In this document: piece after piece, positions 16,066 to 24,337 of the stretch
Position numbering within the stretch: position 1 is the first letter of the stretch
Layout: each line of letters opens with the position of its first letter
Origin: Paractinoplanes tereljensis
GTDB lineage: Bacteria; Actinomycetota; Actinomycetes; Mycobacteriales; Micromonosporaceae
NCBI RefSeq assembly: GCF_016862435.1
Contig: NZ_BOMY01000042.1
Location: 62,001 to 126,000 of the forward strand
Length of the DNA: 64,000 nt
Direction: 5' to 3'
Notes under the pieces: model-generated
Database searches by the model: none
What the model saw: only the letters and a program-made list of their open reading frames with translations
What the model was told of the DNA's origin: nothing
Program-made: the position numbers and the translations under genes

Positions 16066-16705
16066 ACCAGACCTCCATACGGTCGTTTTCGACGTCAACA
16101 TCCTGCTGGACGTCGCCGAACTGCTCGGGCCGCCGTTCAGCTGGGACAAGTTCCGGGATACCGCAGCGCGTCACAGCATGAAGCCGGTGCCGAATCGCGC
16201 CGACAACCGCATCGACAGCTTGCGGGCCGTCGCGCTCACGACGACCGGCCGACTCGCCGGTCCCGAACCGCTCGAGGTGTGGACCTCGGACCACATCGAC
16301 AAGCTGCTCGTCCACAAGGCCACCCAGCCTCGTGGTGGCGCGACTGCCGAAACCCGCGGCCTTGGATGGTCGGCTGCGGACGCCGACGGGCTCCTGCATG
16401 ACTTCCTCTACGACCTCGTGTACGACATGACCGGCGGCGCCCGCATCGAGATTCAGGCCGTTGACGGCCACCCGCCCCTCGATCATGAGGACGCCTGCGT
16501 GTTTACCACCGCCCTGGCGGCGGCGGACGATGCGGCACCACCGTCGATCAAGTACTGCGTGACGCGGGATCGCGCGTTCCGAACAGCGGCCAGCCTCAAC
16601 CCGAACGTGCTCGTCCTCTACCCGCACGAATTCATCACCCTGGTTCGCCGATCGCGCAACGCCCTTGTGGTGAAGCGGATGCGTCCGCCGTTCCCGCAGC
16701 CGTGA
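15989..16705 (+). CDS. PIN-domain protein, probable RNase toxin of a Panacea pair
   Basis: The protein has about 238 residues. PIN nucleases use a cluster of acidic residues, and candidates here are Asp in VVFDVNILLDVAE (and the following acidic residue), DHEDACVFTTALAAADD and the Asp of YCVTRDRAFRTAA, in the order and spacing typical of PIN domains. The family average is about 130-150 residues; the extra length is a central insert (about 55-150: SWDKFRDTAARHS through LGWSAADADGLLHDF). It would act on RNA in the cytoplasm if released from the upstream Panacea protein. The ATG at 15989 gives a 77-base overlap; GTG at 16040, ten bases after GGGAG, is an alternative start with a 26-base overlap. 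Confidence 0.68.
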   Translation: MPSRRVLRPASTGSARSVPAQLKEAEPDLHTVVFDVNILLDVAELLGPPFSWDKFRDTAARHSMKPVPNRADNRIDSLRAVALTTTGRLAGPEPLEVWTSDHIDKLLVHKATQPRGGATAETRGLGWSAADADGLLHDFLYDLVYDMTGGARIEIQAVDGHPPLDHEDACVFTTALAAADDAAPPSIKYCVTRDRAFRTAASLNPNVLVLYPHEFITLVRRSRNALVVKRMRPPFPQP

Positions 16706-16737
16706 ATGCCGGCGTCAGGACGCGGCCATGACGGCAC

Positions 16738-17985
16738 TTATTCCGCAGTGGAAAGAGCGACCTGATCAGTCCGGCGGCGGTAGAGGACGTGCCAACCCGC
16801 CACCGCGAACAGGATTGCGGCCAAGGTCCAGCCGTCCAGTGGGCCGCCGAACGCGCCCAGCAGGAGCGCGGCCAGGACGGCGGGCAGGCCCCAGCCGGCC
16901 AGCCAGCTGAGCGACGCGCCGCCTCGGGCGCCCAGCAGGGTTACGGTCAGGAAGTAGAGGGCGGCGCCGCTGCACAGGACCCAGCGGTTGGCCGTTGGCA
17001 CCGGCTCGCCGCCGTGGTCGGCCAGCACGCCTAGGCCGGCCGCGATCAGCACGATCGAGCCGGTCATCAAGTAGTGGGCGGGCATGGTCAGGCGCAGGGC
17101 GAACACCTGGGTGCCGTAGGTCGGGGCGCCGTGTGCGCCGTACCGCAGGGTCAGCCACCACAGGGCGACCAGCAGGCCGAAGCCGGCCACCAGCGTGGTC
17201 ATCAGCGGGCGCTCCCAGTGCTCGACCTCGGCGGCGGCGTCGATCAGCTGCGCCACCGCCTCGCCCAGCACGATGATCACGAAGAGGCCGAGTCGCTCGC
17301 CTAGGTGCGGCCGGTCGGGGCGGGCCTCCTGCAACGGTGCCACGACCGGATCGGCGGGCGCCTCCCGGCCGGACAGGTGCAGGCGGTGCAGGATCCGGGT
17401 GCGGCTCTGGCGGTGGTGCCGGGTCTCCTCCCGCTCCCGCTGCTCGTCGGCCAGCAGCTGCTCCGGGTGCCGGGAGCGGACCACCGAGATCACCACGTCG
17501 AGCACGATGCCGGCCGCCCACAGGTAGTACCGCACCGGAGTTTCGAACCCGAGCGACGCGATCCACGGGATCACACCGGCCGCCTGCTGAACGCCCGGCC
17601 ACTCGGTCATGATGCGGCTGGTGCGCTTCCAGGACCCGGCGGCCATCAGGCGGCAGTAGACGTACGCCAGGATGAACCAGGCCGGTTCGCCGCGCGCCAC
17701 GTGCGGCACGGCCGCGGCCATGATGGCGATGCCGAACATGGCCAGCAGCATCGAGCGGACCCGGGTCAGGTCGCCGGAGACGTTGGCGTAGAGGGTGATC
17801 GACGTCCACACGCTCCACATCGCGTAGTAGCAGACGACGAAGAGAAACACCTCGTGCAGCCCCGGGCCGTCGTGCAGCAGACCGGCCAGCTGGGCCACCG
17901 CCACGACGATGACCAGGTCGAAGAAGAGCTCGAGCCAGGAGGCGTGACGCTCCTCGACGGTGGTTGGCGGCATGCGCAGGAACAT
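16738..17985 (-). CDS. LtrA-family membrane protein (low temperature requirement protein A-like)
   Basis: The 415-residue polytopic protein begins with the LtrA signature: HASWLELFFDLVIVVAVAQL, followed by MWSVWTSITLYANVSGDLTR. A second typical segment, ERLGLFVIIVLGEAVAQLI, is in the middle. About ten to twelve hydrophobic segments are apparent, matching the family length. The biochemical function of LtrA proteins is not established. The start could be ATG 17985 or ATG 17973 (MPPTTVEERH). It lies 33 bases downstream of the LuxR regulator gene on the same strand and may be co-transcribed with it. Confidence 0.88.
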   Translation of the reverse strand: MFLRMPPTTVEERHASWLELFFDLVIVVAVAQLAGLLHDGPGLHEVFLFVVCYYAMWSVWTSITLYANVSGDLTRVRSMLLAMFGIAIMAAAVPHVARGEPAWFILAYVYCRLMAAGSWKRTSRIMTEWPGVQQAAGVIPWIASLGFETPVRYYLWAAGIVLDVVISVVRSRHPEQLLADEQREREETRHHRQSRTRILHRLHLSGREAPADPVVAPLQEARPDRPHLGERLGLFVIIVLGEAVAQLIDAAAEVEHWERPLMTTLVAGFGLLVALWWLTLRYGAHGAPTYGTQVFALRLTMPAHYLMTGSIVLIAAGLGVLADHGGEPVPTANRWVLCSGAALYFLTVTLLGARGGASLSWLAGWGLPAVLAALLLGAFGGPLDGWTLAAILFAVAGWHVLYRRRTDQVALSTAE

Positions 17986-18018
17986 AGCGCAGCGACTCGC
18001 CGCGAGGACGCCCGCCGC

Positions 18019-20112
18019 TCAGAGCATGCGGGAGCCGAGCTCGTCGCGGCAGTCGATGCCCAGCTTGCGGTAGATGCGGGTGAGGTGCTGCTCGACCGTG
18101 CTGCGGGTGATGTAGAGCAGGCCGCTGATCTCGCGGTTGGTGTAACCCTGCGACGCCAGCCGGGCCACCTTGCCCTCGGCCCGGGACAGCCGGGCCTCCC
18201 GGTCGCCGAGCTGGCGGACCGCCTCGGCCAGTTCGGCCCGCCAGGGCAGCAGGCCGGGCAGTTCGATCCCCCAGGACGTCAGGATGTCGCCGATCGCGCG
18301 GAAGTCGTCGGCCGCCGCCTGCGGCTCGCCGGTGGCCAGGTGGTGCCGGCCGCGAGCCCGCAGATGCAGCAGGCCGTACGGGCTTCGCATCAGGTCGGCC
18401 GGGAGCGGGGCGGCGAGCGCGGCGGCCACCTCGGCGTGCCGGCCGAGTTCGGTCAGCGCGATCAGCCGGATCGCCCGCGGCAACGCGACAAGCACGCTCC
18501 ACCGGTCGTCGCCGATCGCCCCGATCGCCAGCCGGGCCAGGGTGGCGGCCCGGTGCGGATCGCCGTCGCGCAGGGCCGCCGTCGCCTGGGCCGCGTCCAG
18601 CAGCGATTGCCACGGGGGCAGCCCGCCGGCCGCGATCTGCCGGGCGAACGGCGGGTACCAGCTCTCGTCCTGGTCGAAGCGTTCCAGCGCCAGCAGGGTG
18701 AAAACGGCGATCTGGGCGGCCTCCAGGTCCTGTTCGCGCGGCACGATCCGGCGAAGTACCTCGACGGCGTCCGAGGCCGTTGACCCCAGGGCGGTCGCCC
18801 GGCTCAACCACGGACAGGCAGCGGCGACGAGTTCGGGACGCAGGGCGACGTCGGGAAGTGGCGGGGAGCCGGGGAAGACGTGCTGGAACCACAGCGCGCT
18901 GACCGCGCGCTGCACGTCTGCCTCGGGGTCGCCGCCGGACCGGGCCAGCAGGGCGCGGGCGTCGTCGGCGCGGGCCTGCCAGGTGGCCAGGCGGGCCAGC
19001 CGGGCGATCCGGTGTGGTGGGAGGTGGCCGTCGCGGGCGCCGGCCGACAGGGCGGTGAGCAGGTCGGCGGCCAGGGCCGGGTCGGACCACCACCGCACGT
19101 CCAGCAGGGCGGATCGGATCTCGGCTCGGGCCGGTGCGGCGGCCGACCAGTTCAGGGCCAGGCTCAGCCGGGCGGCGGCCTCGTCGAAGCGTCGCTCCCG
19201 GACCGCCTGCTCGGCCGCCTCGCGCAGCGCGCCGGTCGCCCAGGCCTCGGGCGCGGCCCCGGCGGCGAGCAGGTGCGCGGCCACCGCCGGAGCGGGGGCG
19301 GCGTCCTCGTACAGCACCTCGGCGGCCCGCATGTGCAGGCGGCCGAGGTGCGCGGTGCCGGCCAGCACCGCGGCCTCGATCCGGGAGCGCAGGAGGTGCC
19401 CGGGAGTGAGCAGGCCGGCCGCGAGGAGCTCGTCGAGCAGGTCGCCGACCCGGGACAGCGACATGCCGAGCACCCGGCTCAGCACGAACGGGTCGCCGTG
19501 TTCGCCGAGGACCGCGACGGCCTGGGCGAAGCGCGGGAGCTCGGCGCTGCCGTGCTCGCCGAGCACCTGGTGCACGGCCCGGTCGAACCCGGTTCCGTCC
19601 CGGGCCGCCTCCACGATCGCGGCGTTGCCCCCGATCGTGGGATAGGGGTCGCCGGGAAGTAGTTCGGACACCGCGGCGGCCGGCAGCGGGGGCAGTCCGA
19701 GTCGGCGGTAGGGCTCGCTGAGGCTCAGCGTCCGGGAAGCGGGATGCCAGGCGAAGACCACGATCGGCGATTCGGCGCCGGCCCGGCGGAACAGGTTCTC
19801 GACGAAGGTCCGGCATTCGAGCAGATTGGCGGCGTCGATGACGAGCGCGAGCGGGGAATGCCGGCTCAATCGCGTCAGCGTCGTCACCGGGTCGTCGTCG
19901 GCGGCGACCACGCGGCGCTCGGCCGCACGCCGCAGAATGGCCGGCTCGAAGGCCGCCGGGCCGGTCACCACGGTCACCCCGGGACCAGCCGGGCCCAGCA
20001 CGGTGAACGGTTCCTGGGGAGTCGGCAGACAGGCACCGAGCAGTGCCAGCGGCCCCCCGTCGAGCTCGCTGAAGGATTCCAGGACAACCATCGGCAAAAC
20101 CATATTGGTCAT
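18019..20112 (-). CDS. large LuxR-family transcriptional regulator lacking a recognisable Walker A
   Basis: The protein has about 697 residues. The last 60 form a LuxR/NarL helix-turn-helix: LSRAEGKVARLASQGYTN, REISGLLYITRSTVEQHLTR and IYRKLGIDCRDEL. The rest is long, helical and Ala/Arg/Leu-rich, like the TPR-type sensor of LAL/MalT regulators. At the N-terminus, where LAL proteins carry an ATP-binding P-loop, the sequence VTVVTGPAAFEPAILRRAA has no GxxxxGK(T/S), although a Walker-B-like LALVIDAANLL follows. ATP control is therefore doubtful. The start is uncertain between ATG 20112 (MTNMVLP) and GTG 20142. It diverges from the biosynthetic operon at 20277 and is the natural candidate regulator for it. 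Confidence 0.82.
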   Translation of the reverse strand: MTNMVLPMVVLESFSELDGGPLALLGACLPTPQEPFTVLGPAGPGVTVVTGPAAFEPAILRRAAERRVVAADDDPVTTLTRLSRHSPLALVIDAANLLECRTFVENLFRRAGAESPIVVFAWHPASRTLSLSEPYRRLGLPPLPAAAVSELLPGDPYPTIGGNAAIVEAARDGTGFDRAVHQVLGEHGSAELPRFAQAVAVLGEHGDPFVLSRVLGMSLSRVGDLLDELLAAGLLTPGHLLRSRIEAAVLAGTAHLGRLHMRAAEVLYEDAAPAPAVAAHLLAAGAAPEAWATGALREAAEQAVRERRFDEAAARLSLALNWSAAAPARAEIRSALLDVRWWSDPALAADLLTALSAGARDGHLPPHRIARLARLATWQARADDARALLARSGGDPEADVQRAVSALWFQHVFPGSPPLPDVALRPELVAAACPWLSRATALGSTASDAVEVLRRIVPREQDLEAAQIAVFTLLALERFDQDESWYPPFARQIAAGGLPPWQSLLDAAQATAALRDGDPHRAATLARLAIGAIGDDRWSVLVALPRAIRLIALTELGRHAEVAAALAAPLPADLMRSPYGLLHLRARGRHHLATGEPQAAADDFRAIGDILTSWGIELPGLLPWRAELAEAVRQLGDREARLSRAEGKVARLASQGYTNREISGLLYITRSTVEQHLTRIYRKLGIDCRDELGSRML

Positions 20113-20276
20113 TGCCGGAACACCGTATGACGTATCGCACAAAGGCGTGTTCGCGACCGTTCACATTGAACAGAGCGATGACCGGAGGCGTCATTGTGTA
20201 ATCCATTGTTAACGGGAGGCACCCCTATTTTCGGCGATCGGACATTGAGGGGTGGTGAATTCCCGGTCGACTATGG
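20113..20276. promoter_or_regulatory. divergent intergenic region between LuxR regulator and biosynthetic operon
   Basis: These 164 bases are less GC-rich than the flanks and must hold the promoters for both directions. A short inverted repeat GTTC-acatt-GAAC lies at 20159-20171. For the rightward operon, TTGAGG (20245-20250) followed after 18 bases by GACTAT (20269-20274) is a weak promoter candidate that would place transcription start at or near the ATG. No strong ribosome-binding site precedes the first operon gene. Confidence 0.4.
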
Positions 20277-22784
20277 ATGTATGGCCGGATGGTTGTCACC
20301 GGCAAGATTGGGGCCAAGGCGGCGAATCTCGCCGCGTTGAGCGGGTCCGGGGTGCGCATTCCGCAGTGGAGTGCGATCCCGAGCGAGGTGCTCGAGCGGC
20401 TGGTCGAGACCGACGGGACGGCCGAGCTCGTCGAGGTGGTGCGCGACGCGTACGCCGCGGCCGGCAACGGGCGGGTGGCCGTACGCTCCTCGGGCCTGGA
20501 AGAGGACGGCAGTAAGCACTCGTTCGCCGGGCAGTTCGACACCTTCCTCAACGTCGTCGGGCTCGACCAGGTCCTCGACCGGGTCAAGGCCTGCTGGGCC
20601 TCGGCCCACTCGGAGCGCTCGCGGCAGTACCGGCTGAGCAACGGTCTGCCGGAGAAGCCGGCCGGCATGGGCGTGCTCATCCAGCAGATGGTCCCGTCCG
20701 AGGTCAGCGGGGTGCTGTTCACCGCCGACCCGGTCACCGGCAGCCGCGGCACCTTCGTGGTCAGCGCGGTCTACGGCCTCGGCGAGGGCCTCGTCTCCGG
20801 CGCGGTCGACGCCGACACCGTGATCCTGGACGCCCGCAGCGGCGCGGTGCTGGAGACCGACCTCGGCGACAAGGCCGAGCGGTACGACTACGCGGCCGAC
20901 GCCGGGGTCACGGTCACCGCGGTCCCGGAGGCCGAGCGGGCGGCGCTGTCGCTGGCCAAGGTGGACCTGGCCGAGCTGCACGCGGCCGGCCGGGCGATCG
21001 CCGCGGCGTTCGGCGCCCCGCAGGACATCGAGTGGGCGGTCGCCGACGGGCAGCTGTGGATCCTGCAGGCCCGGCCGATCACCACCGGCCAGGGCGAGCT
21101 GCGGATCTGGGACAACTCGAACATCGTGGAGAGCTTCCGGGGCGTCACCTCCCCGCTGACCTTCACCTTCGCGGCGATGGTCTACGGCGCGGTCTACGAC
21201 AGCTTCGCCCGGTCGCTGCGGGTGCCCGACCAGCAGCTGCGGCAGATGCAGGAGTGGCTGCCGTCGCTGCTCGGCAGTTTCCACGGCCGGGTCTACTACA
21301 ACCTGCTCAACTGGTACCGCCTGCAGCGGATCCCGCCGTTCTACGACATCAACCGGCGGTTGCTCGAGGTCGCGATGGGCGTCGACGAGGCGCTGCCGGA
21401 CGAGATCGCCGAGACGCTCTACCCGTACGCCTTCGATTCGGGCTTTGAAGCGAAACGGGCCCGCCTGGTCACCACGACGACGTTCTTCTGGAAGTTCTTC
21501 CGGATGAGCCATGACGTCAAGCGGTTCACCGCCTACTTCTACGAGCAGTACGCGGTGTTCGACAAGCGGGACTACGCCGGGATGCCGGCCGACGAGGCGT
21601 ACCGGGCGTTCCAGAAGCTGCACCGCGACCTGCTGCTGCGCTGGGGTCCGATGCAGATGCTCGACTCGACCATCCTGCTGTCGATGGGCGTGCTCACCGT
21701 GCTCGGCCAGAAATGGCTGCCGGCCGACGCCCCGCAGTGGCTCACCTGGGCGGCGGCCCGGCCGGGCGCCGACGTCGAATCGGCCGAGCCGGCCCGGGCG
21801 ATGTCCGCCCTCGCCGAGATGGTGAAGGCCGACGACGAGCTGCGCCGGCTGATCGAACAGACGCCGCCGGCCGAGATCCCCGCCGCCATCAACAACCCGG
21901 AATTCGAGGCGGCGGTCGAGGCCTACGTCGCCGAGCACGGTTACCGCAGCCCGGACGAGCTCAAGCTCGAGGTGCCGGACCTGCGCGAGGACCCGGCCAG
22001 CCTGTATCTGATGCTCCGGGACGCCCTGCAGGCGCCGCCCGAGACGGCCGGCAACGACGCCGCCCAGGAATACCTCGACCAGCACCTGCGTGGCCCGAAG
22101 CGGTGGATCTACGAGCTGGTGCGGCGCAAGGCGGCCACCTCGCTGGCGCACCGGGAGCGGCTGCGGTTCTGCCGGACCCGGGCGTTCGGGTCGGCCAAGC
22201 AGATCCTCCGGGCGCTCGGCCGGCACCTGCACGCGGTCGGCGCGATCGACCGTTTCGAGGACGTCTTCCAGCTGCGGCTGGACGAGCTGAGCGGCGCGTA
22301 CGAGGGCCGGATCGCGCACGACGAACTGCGCGACATAGTGGCGGTCCGGCGGCGCACCCAGGAACGGCAGCTGACCATGTCGGCGCCGCCGCGGTTCGAG
22401 ACGCGCGGCGCGCCCTACTGGGAGGGCAACCTCGCCGGCTGGGCCGCCCAGCAAGAGCGGGAGGGCGTGACCGAGCTGCGCGGCACCCCGTCGGCGCCGG
22501 GCATCGTCACCGGCCGGGTGGTGGTGGCGGACCGGCCGCAGGACGTCAACGGCGGCATCCTGGTCGCCTACAGCACCGATCCGGGCTGGGTGGCGGCGCT
22601 GCCGTCGGCGGCCGGCCTGATCATCGAGCGCGGCAGCCCGCTGACCCACGTCGCGATCGTCGCCCGGGAGCTGGGCGTGCCGACCATCGTCAAGGTCAAG
22701 GGCGCCACCCGGGAGCTGCAGACCGGGATGCTGATCCGGATGGACGGCAGCACCGCGACCATCACGGTGCTGGAAACGGAATGA
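20277..22784 (+). CDS. PEP-utilising enzyme / PEP synthase-like phosphotransferase (rifampicin phosphotransferase-like)
   Basis: The 835-residue cytoplasmic enzyme is built like rifampicin phosphotransferase. An N-terminal PPDK/PEP-synthase ATP-grasp domain spans about 1-285 (IGAKAANLAALSGSGVRIP, RSSGLEEDGSKHSFAGQFDT, IEWAVADGQLWILQARP). A long central domain (about 300-690) would bind the acceptor, and a C-terminal phosphohistidine swivel domain (about 720-835) carries the catalytic His in GSPLTHVAIVARELGVP (about residue 791). Such enzymes move the beta-phosphate of ATP via His to an acceptor, giving AMP and Pi. The middle domain, not this motif set, decides the acceptor, so antibiotic inactivation cannot be assumed; as first gene of a biosynthetic operon a biosynthetic acceptor is more likely. 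ATG 20277 or 20289 could be the start. The stop overlaps the next gene by ATGA. Confidence 0.86.
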   Translation: MYGRMVVTGKIGAKAANLAALSGSGVRIPQWSAIPSEVLERLVETDGTAELVEVVRDAYAAAGNGRVAVRSSGLEEDGSKHSFAGQFDTFLNVVGLDQVLDRVKACWASAHSERSRQYRLSNGLPEKPAGMGVLIQQMVPSEVSGVLFTADPVTGSRGTFVVSAVYGLGEGLVSGAVDADTVILDARSGAVLETDLGDKAERYDYAADAGVTVTAVPEAERAALSLAKVDLAELHAAGRAIAAAFGAPQDIEWAVADGQLWILQARPITTGQGELRIWDNSNIVESFRGVTSPLTFTFAAMVYGAVYDSFARSLRVPDQQLRQMQEWLPSLLGSFHGRVYYNLLNWYRLQRIPPFYDINRRLLEVAMGVDEALPDEIAETLYPYAFDSGFEAKRARLVTTTTFFWKFFRMSHDVKRFTAYFYEQYAVFDKRDYAGMPADEAYRAFQKLHRDLLLRWGPMQMLDSTILLSMGVLTVLGQKWLPADAPQWLTWAAARPGADVESAEPARAMSALAEMVKADDELRRLIEQTPPAEIPAAINNPEFEAAVEAYVAEHGYRSPDELKLEVPDLREDPASLYLMLRDALQAPPETAGNDAAQEYLDQHLRGPKRWIYELVRRKAATSLAHRERLRFCRTRAFGSAKQILRALGRHLHAVGAIDRFEDVFQLRLDELSGAYEGRIAHDELRDIVAVRRRTQERQLTMSAPPRFETRGAPYWEGNLAGWAAQQEREGVTELRGTPSAPGIVTGRVVVADRPQDVNGGILVAYSTDPGWVAALPSAAGLIIERGSPLTHVAIVARELGVPTIVKVKGATRELQTGMLIRMDGSTATITVLETE

Positions 22785-24337
22785 ACATCCGTGACTGGCT
22801 GACCGATCCGCGCCCGGGCCGCGGGTTGCGGATCGCCACCGACGACGGGTGGGAGTCCTCTTCGTACGCCGAGCTGGCCCTCGCGGCCCGCCGGAGCGGC
22901 GCGGCGATGGTCGAGGCCGGCGCTCGCCCCGGCGACGTGGTCTGCCTGCTCATGCCGACCGGATATCCGCTGCTGTGCGCGTTCTTCGGCGCCTGGGCGG
23001 CCGGCCTGACCCCGTGCATGATCACGCCGCCGAGCTTCAGCAGCACCGCCGAGTACACCGCCCTGGTCGAGGCGATCGTGCGGGAAGCGAGCCCGGCGCT
23101 GGTGGTCACCGACGAGAAGAACGCTGCCCTGGTGGCGAATTCGCACGTCCACCGGGAAGCCGCCGAGCCGATCGAGGTGCGGCCGGTCGCCGACGACGAC
23201 TTGGCGATCCTGCAGTTCACCTCGGGCTCGACCGGCACCCCGCGCGGCATTCCGGTCAGCTGGCGCAACCTCGCCGTCAACATCGAATGCTCGCGGGTCT
23301 GGTGCGACTGGCAGGACGGCGACTCGGGGGCCTCCTGGCTGCCGCTCTATCACGACATGGGCCTGATCGGGACGCTGCTGACGATCATCTGCAGCCAGGG
23401 TGACCTGTCGCTGATGCGGCCGGCCCAGTTCCTGCGTGACCCGGCCCGCTGGCTGGAGTGCATGACGACCGCGGCGGTGACCGCCGCGCCGCCGTTCGCC
23501 CTGGAGTACGCGGCCGACCGGATCCGGCCCGAGCGAATGACGGGCTGGGACTTCGCCGGGTGGCGGACCATGTTCGTCGGCGCCCAGACGATCGACCCGG
23601 CGGTGCTGGACAGGTTCGCGACGGCGTTCGCCCCGGCCGGCTTCAACCCGGCGGCGCTGCGCCCGGCGTACGGCATGGCGGAAACGACTCTCGGGGTGAC
23701 CGGCACTCTGCCGGGCACCCGCCCACTCATCGTGCAGGTCGAACCGGACTCCCTGCGGTTCGGCCGGCCGGTGAAGATCGAGAGGCAGTTCCGGCTCGGC
23801 GACGCGCCGGTTCCGGGCCGCGGCGGCTGGTTCACCGGCTGCGGCGGCCCGGTGCTGGACACCGAGATCGGCATCGTCGACGAGGACGGCACCGCCCTGG
23901 CCGACGGCTACCTCGGCGAGATCGTGGTCAGCGGCACGACGGTGACCGGCTCCGAGGCGATCCACCGGACCGGCGACGCCGGCTTCCGGCACGACGGCGA
24001 GCTGTTCGTGCTCGGCCGGATGGGCGACAGCCTCAAGGTCAACGGCCGGATGGTCTACGTCGAGGACCTCGAGGCGGCGGTGGTCGAGGCGACCGGTCTG
24101 CCGGCCCAGCGCTGCGTGGTGGTCAGCGTGCCGGAGACCGACCGGCCCGGCGTCGCGGTGTTCGTCGAGGGCCGCCCCGGCGACTGGGAGGCCGCCGCGA
24201 CCGCGGTGCTGCGGGCCCGGCTCGGCGCCGATGCCCGGCTGCGGTTCGTGCTCGGCCGGCCCGGCCTGATCAAGCGCACCACCAGCGGCAAACCCCGCCG
24301 CCGAGAGCTCTGGCAAGGATTGCAGGACGGCCGATGA
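22781..24337 (+). CDS. fatty-acyl-AMP ligase-like adenylating enzyme
   Basis: The 518-residue ANL-superfamily enzyme of the FAAL type activates a carboxylic acid as acyl-AMP. Motifs in order are the P-loop FTSGSTGTPRGIPVSWRNL (about 145), SWLPLYHDMGLIGTLL (FAAL hallmark), AYGMAETTLGVTG, HRTGDAGFRHDGELFVLGR and the C-terminal lysine region LIKRTTSGKPRRREL. It ends without a carrier domain, so the product must be passed to a separate carrier, presumably the acyl carrier protein encoded two genes later. It overlaps both neighbours by four bases. Confidence 0.9.
   Translation: MNIRDWLTDPRPGRGLRIATDDGWESSSYAELALAARRSGAAMVEAGARPGDVVCLLMPTGYPLLCAFFGAWAAGLTPCMITPPSFSSTAEYTALVEAIVREASPALVVTDEKNAALVANSHVHREAAEPIEVRPVADDDLAILQFTSGSTGTPRGIPVSWRNLAVNIECSRVWCDWQDGDSGASWLPLYHDMGLIGTLLTIICSQGDLSLMRPAQFLRDPARWLECMTTAAVTAAPPFALEYAADRIRPERMTGWDFAGWRTMFVGAQTIDPAVLDRFATAFAPAGFNPAALRPAYGMAETTLGVTGTLPGTRPLIVQVEPDSLRFGRPVKIERQFRLGDAPVPGRGGWFTGCGGPVLDTEIGIVDEDGTALADGYLGEIVVSGTTVTGSEAIHRTGDAGFRHDGELFVLGRMGDSLKVNGRMVYVEDLEAAVVEATGLPAQRCVVVSVPETDRPGVAVFVEGRPGDWEAAATAVLRARLGADARLRFVLGRPGLIKRTTSGKPRRRELWQGLQDGR

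Noticed and set aside
16766-20206. A 1146-codon open frame on the minus strand
   Set aside because: It is a frame-shifted shadow of the LtrA and LuxR genes on the same strand; translation is Arg/Pro-rich with no motifs.
20271-22649. A 792-codon minus-strand open frame opposite the PEP-utilising enzyme
   Set aside because: The plus-strand frame has a complete ATP-grasp and phosphohistidine enzyme; the opposite frame has no recognisable domain.
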